Source of the DNA: LSUCC0057 sp042091915
Lineage (GTDB): Bacteria; Pseudomonadota; Gammaproteobacteria; Pseudomonadales; Porticoccaceae
Direction: 5' to 3'
Length of the DNA stretch: 20,372 nt
NCBI GenBank assembly: GCA_042091915.1
Contig: JBELGO010000025.1
Coordinates: forward strand, 1-20,372
The notes under the pieces were generated by a model. It worked only from the letters and a program-made list of their open reading frames with translations, made no database searches and was not told where the DNA came from. This document shows, piece after piece, positions 14,661 through 20,372 of this stretch; position 1 is the first letter of the stretch; each line of letters begins with the position of its first letter. The position numbers and the translations under genes were made by a program.

Positions 14661-15185
14661 ATTAAAAAAGATAATAAACGGGCGCGTCTCAATGACGATA
14701 TTACCGCCCCACAAGTCAGGCTTATTGCCGCCGATGGCGAGCAAGTAGGTGTTGTCACTATCGCTGAAGCGCTGGCCGCTGCCCAGCAAGTGACGCTAGA
14801 TCTGGTAGAGATCTCCCCAGATGCTGAGCCACCGGTCTGCAAAATCATGGATCACGGCAAACACATCTTTGACCTGAAGAAAAAAGCTAATCTGCAGAAG
14901 AAAAAGCAGAAGCAGACACAGGTTAAAGAGATGAAATTCCGTCCTGGTACGGATGATGGCGATTACCAAGTTAAGTTACGCAACTTGGTGCGCTTTTTTG
15001 AAAATGGTGACAAAGCTAAAATCACACTGCGTTTTCGCGGCCGTGAAATGGCTCACCAAGAGCTCGGTATGGAGATGATGAAGCGCATTGAAGCGGATTT
15101 ATCAGAGCTCGCTCAAGTGGAGCAATACCCAAAGATGGAAGGTCGACAAATGACCATGGTGATGGCCCCACGCTCTAAGAAGTAG
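14661..15185 (+). CDS. infC: Translation initiation factor IF-3
   Basis: Starting at the ATT codon at 14661, the frame gives 174 residues, the normal IF-3 size (E. coli 180). GGAG at 14650-14653 lies 7 bases upstream. The N-terminal domain has DLVEISPDAEPPVCKIMD, the linker is Lys-rich (KKKANLQKKKQK), and the C-terminal domain has KFRPGTDDGDYQVKLRNL and ITLRFRGREMAHQELG. AUU is the conserved start codon of infC in gammaproteobacteria: IF-3 discriminates against it and so represses its own synthesis. An ATG-only search would start at 14790 and lose 43 residues including the whole N-terminal region. It binds the 30S subunit, prevents 50S joining and proofreads the start codon. Confidence 0.97.
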   Translation: MKKDNKRARLNDDITAPQVRLIAADGEQVGVVTIAEALAAAQQVTLDLVEISPDAEPPVCKIMDHGKHIFDLKKKANLQKKKQKQTQVKEMKFRPGTDDGDYQVKLRNLVRFFENGDKAKITLRFRGREMAHQELGMEMMKRIEADLSELAQVEQYPKMEGRQMTMVMAPRSKK

Positions 15186-15190
15186 CTGGT

Positions 15191-15232
15191 ACGACCCGCG
15201 TTCAGCCAGATTTTGGCAGGCTGTCCGGGCGT
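15191..15232 (+). promoter_or_regulatory. Structured leader between infC and rpmI, candidate L20 operator
   Basis: In the 90-bp spacer, ACG-A-CCCG (15191-15198, one bulged A) pairs with CGGGCGT (15226-15232), enclosing an inner hairpin in which CAGCC (15203-15207) pairs with GGCTG (15219-15223). No T-run follows, so it is not a terminator. In E. coli, ribosomal protein L20 represses rpmI-rplT by binding structures upstream of rpmI. The location fits; homology to the L20 site has not been shown. Confidence 0.4.
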
Positions 15233-15275
15233 CACTTCTTAATAAACTTAAACCTCTCAACATTGGAGAACAGCA

Positions 15276-15467
15276 ATGCCAAAAGCAAAAGCCCACAGTG
15301 GAGCGGCAAAACGCTTCAAAAAAACGGCGGCAGGTTACAAGCATAAGCACGCTCATAAGAGCCACATCCTGACCAAAATGACCACCAAGCGTAAGCGTCA
15401 GCTTCGCGGCACCAGCATCATGAATCCATCGGATTCACCGCGTGTTGACCGTATGCTTCGCGTTTAA
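15276..15467 (+). CDS. rpmI: 50S ribosomal protein L35
   Basis: This is a 63-residue, highly basic protein. It begins PKAKAHSGAAKRFKKTAAG, and KHAHKSHILTKM is the family signature. The ATG has GGAG 7 bases upstream. It lies between infC and rplT, the universal order, and is translationally coupled to infC and rplT control in E. coli. It is an integral protein of the large subunit. Confidence 0.98.
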   Translation: MPKAKAHSGAAKRFKKTAAGYKHKHAHKSHILTKMTTKRKRQLRGTSIMNPSDSPRVDRMLRV

Positions 15468-15496
15468 GCCACTAACAATTTTGGTAGGAGAATAAT

Positions 15497-15853
15497 ATGC
15501 CCCGCGTAAAACGTGGTGTCGTGGCAAACCGTCGACACAAAAAAATTCTTAAGTTAGCTAAAGGTTACTACGGAGCTCGCAGCCGCGTCTTTCGTGTTGC
15601 CGTTCAAGCCGTTACTAAAGCAGGTCAATACGCTTATCGCGACCGTCGCGTTAAAAAGCGTACTTTCCGTCGCTTGTGGATTGCGCGTATCAACGCCCAG
15701 TCGCGCGCTGAAGGTTTGACCTACAGCCGTCTTATCAATGGCTTGAATAAAGCAGGTATCGAACTGGACCGCCGCGTCCTGGCCGATCTTGCTGTACATG
15801 ACAAAGCCGCCTTTGGCGCGGTAGTTGCACAGGCAAAAGCTGCCCTGGGTTAA
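15497..15853 (+). CDS. rplT: 50S ribosomal protein L20
   Basis: The 118-residue basic protein begins PRVKRGVVANRRHKKILKL, followed by GYYGARSRVFRVA and RRLWIARINAQSR, all standard L20 sequences. The ATG has AGGAG 7 bases upstream, 29 bp after rpmI. L20 is an early assembly protein of the large subunit and in gammaproteobacteria and other bacteria represses its own operon by binding the mRNA. Downstream lie two small hairpins (15861-15886 and 15903-15916, the latter with a TTCG loop) and a terminator. Confidence 0.98.
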   Translation: MPRVKRGVVANRRHKKILKLAKGYYGARSRVFRVAVQAVTKAGQYAYRDRRVKKRTFRRLWIARINAQSRAEGLTYSRLINGLNKAGIELDRRVLADLAVHDKAAFGAVVAQAKAALG

Positions 15854-15919
15854 CTGCCGGCAGGGGAGGGTAGATTCCTCCGCCTGCACTGTGTACACAA
15901 AAGGTTGTTCGCAACCACA

Positions 15920-15951
15920 GGGAAAGGGCGCAAGCTCTTTCCCTTTTTTTT
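15920..15951 (+). terminator. Intrinsic terminator between rplT and pheS
   Basis: A 10-bp stem (15920-15929 with 15934-15943), containing one G-U pair, carries a GCAA tetraloop and is followed by eight Ts (15944-15951). It ends the infC-rpmI-rplT transcript. No clear promoter is visible between it and pheS, so some readthrough or attenuation may supply pheST. E. coli pheST is attenuated through a leader peptide with Phe codons; no such peptide with a ribosome site is seen here before the hairpin. Confidence 0.9.
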
Positions 15952-16006
15952 CGCCCGCAGGCAGAGCTTGCTGGCATGATGATAAAAAAGGAGTGGGAAA
16001 CCGCCC

Positions 16007-17020
16007 ATGCTAGAGCTAGAAAATATTGCCAGTGAAGCCGCCGCCGCGATTGAGGCTGCGCCCGACCTCGCGGCACTAGAGCAGTTGCGTGTTGATCTGC
16101 TGGGTAAAAAAGGTCGTCTCACCGACCTCCTAAAAGGGTTGGGTGCACTCTCTGCCGATGAGAGACCCGCCGCTGGCGCTAAAATCAATGAGGTGAAACA
16201 GCAGTTGCAAGCGCGCCTCAATGACCGCAAGAGCTCCATGGAGCAAGCGGCTTTGGACGCCAAGCTGCAAGCCGAGAGTATCGATGTGACGCTGCCAGGC
16301 CGCGGTCAGCCGCTCGGTCGGCTCCACCCGATTACTCAGACTATGGAGCGCATTGAAGCGTTCTTTACCCTAATAGGCTACAGCGTTGCCACCGGGCCCG
16401 AAATTGAGGATGACTACCACAACTTTGAAGCGCTCAATATTCCTGCCCACCACCCAGCGCGGGCTATGCATGACACTTTTTATATAGACCCCAGTACAGT
16501 GCTGCGCACACATACCTCGCCGGTACAGGTGCGCACTATGGAGAGCGATGAGTCACCGATCAGAGTCGTCTGCCCTGGCCGTGTCTACCGCTGTGATTCG
16601 GATCTCACGCACACCCCCATGTTTCATCAAGTCGAGGGGTTGTTGATCGATCGCGATGTCAGCTTTGCGGATCTCAAAGGAACGCTAGATCAATTTATTA
16701 AGGCCTTTTTTGAAGAGGAGCTGCCGGTGCGCTTTCGCCCCTCGTACTTCCCCTTTACCGAGCCCTCTGCTGAAGTGGATGTACAGTGCAGTAGCTGTCA
16801 CGGCGAAGGCTGCCGTGTCTGTGGCCAGAGTGGATGGCTGGAAATTCTCGGCTGCGGCATGGTCCATCCCAAGGTACTTGAGATGAGCGGTATAGATCCG
16901 AATGAATTTACCGGCTTTGCTTTTGGTATGGGTGTCGAACGACTCGCTATGTTGCGCTATCGCGTCAATGATTTGCGTCTCTTCTTCGACAACGATTTGC
17001 GCTTTTTAAACCAATTTTAA
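16007..17020 (+). CDS. pheS: Phenylalanyl-tRNA synthetase alpha subunit
   Basis: The 337-residue protein forms the catalytic subunit of the alpha2-beta2 enzyme. The N-terminal coiled coil (about 1-90) contacts tRNA-Phe, and the class II core has GPEIEDDYHNFEALNIP, HHPARAMHDTF, motif 2 GRVYRCDSDLTHTPMFHQVEG, and motif 3 GFAFGMGVERLAMLRY. Relative to E. coli it carries a four-cysteine insertion, C261-x2-C264-x4-C269-x2-C272, before WLEILGCGMVHP, which could bind zinc; similar insertions are, to my knowledge, found in some other gammaproteobacterial PheS. AAGGAG lies 13 bases before the ATG, further than usual, but the alignment with E. coli PheS supports this start. pheT follows 64 bp downstream. 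Confidence 0.97.
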   Translation: MLELENIASEAAAAIEAAPDLAALEQLRVDLLGKKGRLTDLLKGLGALSADERPAAGAKINEVKQQLQARLNDRKSSMEQAALDAKLQAESIDVTLPGRGQPLGRLHPITQTMERIEAFFTLIGYSVATGPEIEDDYHNFEALNIPAHHPARAMHDTFYIDPSTVLRTHTSPVQVRTMESDESPIRVVCPGRVYRCDSDLTHTPMFHQVEGLLIDRDVSFADLKGTLDQFIKAFFEEELPVRFRPSYFPFTEPSAEVDVQCSSCHGEGCRVCGQSGWLEILGCGMVHPKVLEMSGIDPNEFTGFAFGMGVERLAMLRYRVNDLRLFFDNDLRFLNQF

Positions 17021-17084
17021 CTGTCGCCTGTTTGCCGAAATGTTTGGCATAAGTAAAGCCTGTTAACAGAGTAAAGGTTACCTG

Positions 17085-19487
17085 ATGAAATTAAGTGAAG
17101 TTTGGCTGCGCGAATGGGTTCAGCCCACCATTGATAACGACCAGCTTGCCGCACAGCTGACTATGGCTGGCCTCGAGGTGGACGGTGTAGAGCCCGCCAG
17201 TGAAGCGCTGAGCGGTGTCGTTGTCGGCGAGATTGTCGAGTGCGAACAGCACCCAGACGCCGATAAATTGCGTATTTGCCAGGTCGCTTATGGTGGCGAC
17301 GAGAGTGCACAGGTGGTCTGTGGAGCACCCAACGCCCGCGTCGGCATCAAAGTGCCGTTTGCCACAGTCGGTGCGCTGTTGCCTGGCAACTTCAAGATTA
17401 AGAAAGCCAAGCTGCGCGGTGTTGAGTCTTTCGGCATGCTCTGTGCTCAGGAAGAGCTAGGTTTGGGCGATGCTAGCGATGGTCTCTGGGAACTCCCCGC
17501 CCAGGCTCCTGTGGGTGCTCAGCTGCGTGAATACTTGAATTTAGACGATACGATTATTGAAATCGATCTCACCCCAAACCGCGGCGACTGCCTGAGCCTG
17601 CGCGGCTTGGCGCGCGAGATTGGCACACTTAACCAATTGCCGGTAAGCGAACCGCACTGGCAGCCGGTAGCAGCTCAGCACGAGCGCGCAGTTACCGTTG
17701 ACGTGCAAGCCCCAGAGGGCTGTGCGCGCTATTGTGGGCGTGTGCTGACAGGGCTGGATCTGCAGCAGCCGACACCGGTTTGGATGCAAGAGCGTTTGCG
17801 CCGCGCTGGGGTGCGTTCACTCGGTCCTGCGGTCGATGTCACCAACTATGTTTTGCTAGAGCTCGGCCAGCCTATGCACGCTTTTGATGCCAGTAAGTTG
17901 GCAGGTGATATTGTGGTGCGGCTCGGTCAAGACGAAAAGCTCTCTCTGCTGGATGACAGTGAAGTAGTAGTCGACAGTCAAACTCTAGTCATTGCCGACG
18001 ACAACGGCCCAGTGGCCATAGCGGGTGTGATGGGTGGGGCTGATTCTGCAGTGACCGATATCACGACTGACGTGGTACTGGAGAGCGCTTGGTTCAACCC
18101 GCTAATGATCGCTGGTAAAGCGCGTCGTTACGGCAAGCATACCGACTCTTCGCACCGCTTTGAACGGGGTGTAGACCCACAGTTGCAGCGCACCGCTATT
18201 GAGCGTGCGACAGCACTGCTGCTGGATATTGCCGGAGGCCAAGCGGGCCCCATTGTCGAACAAGTTGCCGCCGAGCACTTGCCGGTGGCTGCTGAGATCA
18301 CTTTGCGCCGCGCGCGCTTGCACCAGCAGTTGGGCATTGAACTGCCGAGCACGCAAGTGGAAGAGATGTTAACGCGGCTCGGCCTTGAAAAGCTTGCTAG
18401 TAGTGCCGAAAGCAGCCAGTGGCGCGCCCCCAGTTGGCGTTTTGATTTGGCTATCGAGCAGGATTTGATCGAAGAAGTCGCGCGGATCTATGGCTACAAT
18501 AACTTGCCGACATCGGCCCCCCGAGTGGGCCTTTCTATAGTCGCAAACCCGGAAGGTGCTCGATCGCTCGCCGAAATCCGCGCACCGCTATTGGCACGCG
18601 GGTACAGTGAGGCAATCACCTACAGTTTTGTCGATCCTGCGCTACAGCAGCTTTTGGCTCCGCAACTTGACAGTATTGCTGTTCAGAACCCAATCTCAGC
18701 CGAAATGGCGGTAATGCGTACAACACTCTGGGTCGGCCTGCTCGGTGCGGCCAACTATAATTTGAAACGTCAGCAGCCAAGGGTGCGTCTGTTTGAAACA
18801 GGCCAAAAGTTTGTTAAAGATGCCAGTCAAACGGATGGGCGCCTGCAGAGCCAGGCGATAGCGGGGCTTATCTGCGGTGCTAGATTGCCAGAGAGCTGGA
18901 ATGGTGGGCGCGACAAAGTTGATTTTTACGATATCAAAGCCGACGTTGAAGCGTTGTTGGCGCCACTTAACGGCAATATTGTTTATCAGGCAATAGACAG
19001 CGCCGAGCAGCCAGCACTGCACCCCGGTCAAGCGGCGCGGATCGAGCTCAACGGTGAGTCGATCGGTTACCTTGGTGCTCTGCACCCGTCGCTCTACAAG
19101 CCGCTCTCTATCAGCCAGACGGTTTACCTGTTTCAGCTCGATCAGGCGGCGCTCAGCCGGCGCCCTGTAGCCGAATTTACGCCGCTGAGCAATCAGCCTG
19201 CCGTGCGCAGGGACCTGGCGTTTACTGTCGCCGACGCAGTGGTAGCGGGGGAGTTGCTGGCAACGGCTAGGCAGGCTGCTGGAGACCGTCTGACCGAGTT
19301 AACCTTGTTTGATCTTTATCAGCCTAAAGAGACTGATTCTAAACAAGAAAATAACAGTAAAAGTATCGCTATAGGGTTGACCTTCCAAGACCGAGAGCGC
19401 ACTCTTAGTGACGCAGAAATTGATGCTGCGATCGACGCGGTGGTAGACCAGGTAGCCGCAAAGCACGGCGGCGTACTGCGCAGCTAA
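17085..19487 (+). CDS. pheT: Phenylalanyl-tRNA synthetase beta subunit
   Basis: The 800-residue protein is of normal length for the gammaproteobacterial subunit (E. coli 795). It begins MKLSEVWLREWVQPTI and has an OB-fold tRNA-binding domain (about 39-150, CEQHPDADKLRICQV and VCGAPNAR), a B3/B4 editing domain (about 210-370, EVVVDSQTLVIADD and GVMGG), a B5 domain, a catalytic-like core and a C-terminal FDX-ACB anticodon domain with PAVRRDLAFTV. The beta subunit recognises tRNA-Phe and edits Tyr-tRNA-Phe. The ATG has AAAGG 6-10 bases upstream. It pairs with pheS, and ihfA follows 47 bp later as in E. coli and Pseudomonas. Confidence 0.97.
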   Translation: MKLSEVWLREWVQPTIDNDQLAAQLTMAGLEVDGVEPASEALSGVVVGEIVECEQHPDADKLRICQVAYGGDESAQVVCGAPNARVGIKVPFATVGALLPGNFKIKKAKLRGVESFGMLCAQEELGLGDASDGLWELPAQAPVGAQLREYLNLDDTIIEIDLTPNRGDCLSLRGLAREIGTLNQLPVSEPHWQPVAAQHERAVTVDVQAPEGCARYCGRVLTGLDLQQPTPVWMQERLRRAGVRSLGPAVDVTNYVLLELGQPMHAFDASKLAGDIVVRLGQDEKLSLLDDSEVVVDSQTLVIADDNGPVAIAGVMGGADSAVTDITTDVVLESAWFNPLMIAGKARRYGKHTDSSHRFERGVDPQLQRTAIERATALLLDIAGGQAGPIVEQVAAEHLPVAAEITLRRARLHQQLGIELPSTQVEEMLTRLGLEKLASSAESSQWRAPSWRFDLAIEQDLIEEVARIYGYNNLPTSAPRVGLSIVANPEGARSLAEIRAPLLARGYSEAITYSFVDPALQQLLAPQLDSIAVQNPISAEMAVMRTTLWVGLLGAANYNLKRQQPRVRLFETGQKFVKDASQTDGRLQSQAIAGLICGARLPESWNGGRDKVDFYDIKADVEALLAPLNGNIVYQAIDSAEQPALHPGQAARIELNGESIGYLGALHPSLYKPLSISQTVYLFQLDQAALSRRPVAEFTPLSNQPAVRRDLAFTVADAVVAGELLATARQAAGDRLTELTLFDLYQPKETDSKQENNSKSIAIGLTFQDRERTLSDAEIDAAIDAVVDQVAAKHGGVLRS

Positions 19488-19534
19488 ATAGATACTTGCA
19501 GTAACTGCATTAGCAATCAAAGACGGACAGAGTA

Positions 19535-19846
19535 ATGCCAGCACTGACTAAAGCCGATATGGCCGAAATGCTCTTTGAAGAGCTAGGTCTCAATAAGCGT
19601 GAATCCAAAGAGATCGTTGAGATGTTCTTTGGTGAGATCAGTACAGCTTTGGAGAGTAATGAGCAGGTAAAAATTTCCGGTTTTGGCAATTTTGATTTGC
19701 GCGACAAACGCTCGCGTCCCGGCCGCAACCCCAAAACAGGTGAGCCGATTCCAATATCGGCGCGCCGAGTAGTGACCTTTAAGCCAGGTCAAAAACTGAA
19801 AGCGCGAGTTGAAAATTGTTCAGTCCCAGAGTCGAGCAGTGATTAA
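19535..19846 (+). CDS. ihfA: Integration host factor alpha subunit
   Basis: The 103-residue protein is a DNA-bending HU/IHF family member. LTKADMAEMLFEELGLNKRESKEIV forms the N-terminal helices, SGFGNFDLRDKRSRPGRNPKTGEPIPI is the beta arm with the Pro that intercalates in the minor groove, and RRVVTFKPGQKLK is the end of the core. The alpha subunit is distinguished by this arm and by its position after pheT. It pairs with IHF beta, encoded elsewhere, and bends DNA for recombination, replication and sigma-54 promoters. It is probably transcribed with pheST; the gap to pheT is 47 bp and a weak GGA ribosome site precedes the ATG. Confidence 0.97.
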   Translation: MPALTKADMAEMLFEELGLNKRESKEIVEMFFGEISTALESNEQVKISGFGNFDLRDKRSRPGRNPKTGEPIPISARRVVTFKPGQKLKARVENCSVPESSSD

Positions 19847-19867
19847 TTTGTTCACAGCCAGCATATT

Positions 19868-20257
19868 ATGAGCGAGCCAACGCCAAGGAACAGCCAGCTA
19901 GAAATGTTAGAACCCACTCACAACAACGAACTGCCCGCGATCCCCAGTAAACGCTATTTTACCATTGGCGAAGTAGCTGAACTGTGCGCGGTCAAGCCAC
20001 ATGTGCTGCGTTATTGGGAACAAGAGTTCGAAACCCTCAACCCGGTTAAGCGGCGCGGTAACCGACGTTACTATCAACGCCAAGATGTGGTTTTAATTCG
20101 CCAAATTCGTTCACTGCTCTATGATGAGGGTTTTACAATCGGCGGGGCGCGTCAGCGCATAGCCGGCAGCTCTAACAAGCAAGAGCAGACCCCCTACAAA
20201 CAGCTAATTGAGCAGACCATTGCCGAGCTAGAGACACTTCTGGCCTCACTAAAATAA
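19868..20257 (+). CDS. MerR-family transcriptional regulator
   Basis: The 129-residue protein has a winged helix-turn-helix of MerR type (about 29-100): FTIGEVAELCAVKPHVLRYWEQEF, then NRRYYQRQDVVLIRQIRSLLYDEGFTIGGAR. The C-terminal part is short (YKQLIEQTIAELETLLASLK) and helical; it has no Cys cluster or large effector domain, so no inducer can be named. A small MerR-like gene directly after ihfA and before tRNA-Pro is a conserved arrangement in Pseudomonas and relatives, where it is usually unnamed. The start is 21 bp after ihfA with no clear ribosome site; an ATG at 19904 is a possible alternative. Targets are unknown. Confidence 0.92.
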   Translation: MSEPTPRNSQLEMLEPTHNNELPAIPSKRYFTIGEVAELCAVKPHVLRYWEQEFETLNPVKRRGNRRYYQRQDVVLIRQIRSLLYDEGFTIGGARQRIAGSSNKQEQTPYKQLIEQTIAELETLLASLK

Positions 20258-20278
20258 CAACAAACCACGCCATACAGC

Positions 20279-20306
20279 TTGCAATAATAGTACCGATCGG
20301 TATGAT
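20279..20306 (+). promoter_or_regulatory. Promoter of tRNA-Pro(GGG)
   Basis: TTGCAA (20279-20284) and TATGAT (20301-20306), 16 bp apart, form a good promoter with transcription expected near 20313, a few bases before the tRNA. The discriminator is GC-rich (GCCGAC), which fits stringent control of stable RNA. The spacer contains the palindrome ACCGATCGGT (20292-20301). Confidence 0.6.
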
Positions 20307-20318
20307 GCCGACTCTTCT

Positions 20319-20372
20319 CGGGGCGTAGCGCAGCCTGGTAGCGCACCACACTGGGGGTGTGGTGGTCGCAGG
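20319..20372 (+). tRNA. tRNA-Pro, anticodon GGG (partial, cut by window end)
   Basis: The acceptor 5' strand is CGGGGCG (20319-20325), followed by TA and a D-arm GCGC-AGCCTGGTA-GCGC. The anticodon stem CCACA/TGTGG holds a 7-base loop CTGGGGG, giving anticodon GGG for CCC and CCU codons. The 5' half strongly resembles E. coli proL. The TPsiC arm and the 3' acceptor strand lie outside the window. Confidence 0.95.

Noticed and set aside
14790..15185. infC starting at the first ATG
   Set aside because: This would lose most of the conserved N-terminal domain, whereas the ATT at 14661 has a good ribosome site and standard length.
15891..16013. A pheM-like leader peptide with Phe codons upstream of pheS
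   Set aside because: The only frame with Phe codons starts at a GTG without a ribosome site, and the Phe codons fall in the terminator T-run rather than before the hairpin.
17021..17084. TGCC...GGCA hairpin between pheS and pheT as a terminator
   Set aside because: Short stem with a bulge and no T-run; pheST needs to be read through.
20292..20301. Palindrome ACCGATCGGT inside the tRNA-Pro promoter spacer as an operator
   Set aside because: Ten-base palindromes rich in GATC arise by chance, and nothing else links it to a regulator, including the adjacent MerR-type gene.

Overview
The window reads as a gammaproteobacterial chromosome. The block thrS-infC-rpmI-rplT-pheS-pheT-ihfA-merR-tRNA-Pro, the divergent rmf/rlmL pair and the moxR-DUF58-DUF4381-batA-batB/C-batD cluster are all arranged as in Pseudomonas-like and Cellvibrionales-like genomes. 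The moderately GC-rich sequence and lack of mobile elements suggest a core region of a marine-type gammaproteobacterium; the exact genus cannot be read from the sequence.

Left end (1-1386, minus strand): an open reading frame that runs off the window and encodes an N-terminal biotinyl domain (biotin site in EAMKM, Lys39) fused to an acyl-CoA carboxyltransferase. It has no biotin carboxylase domain. Next to it (1387-1624) is an intergenic region with a perfectly spaced FNR/ANR box, a -10 element and a plus-strand transcript of about 109 nt that folds into consecutive stem-loops and ends in a strong intrinsic terminator. This is a candidate anaerobically induced small RNA and the most interesting item here.

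1623-8956 (minus strand): a six-gene Bat/MoxR operon with tight spacing and overlaps: MoxR AAA+ ATPase, DUF58 protein, DUF4381 membrane protein, BatA (VWA), a BatB-BatC fusion (VWA plus TPR and a Gln-rich tail) and BatD. It is interrupted by a 100-N assembly gap flanked by two identical 55-bp copies. Removing one copy and the Ns restores one intact batA, so the break is an artefact. The operon has its own promoter, just after the terminator of rmf.

9105-12599: rmf (ribosome hibernation, minus strand), divergent rlmL (23S rRNA methyltransferase), an overlapping small glutaredoxin-like gene, and a convergent YaiI/DUF188 gene.

12613-20372 (plus strand): the translation cluster. thrS has a leader that resembles the ThrRS autoregulatory operator, including a 7-nt loop that mimics the anticodon loop of tRNA-Thr(GGU). 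infC starts with the rare codon AUU, the hallmark of IF3 autocontrol. A structured RNA precedes rpmI, and a GNRA-loop terminator separates rplT from pheST. ihfA, a small MerR-type regulator and a tRNA-Pro(GGG), cut by the window end, follow. Many genes here are controlled by RNA structure and product feedback.
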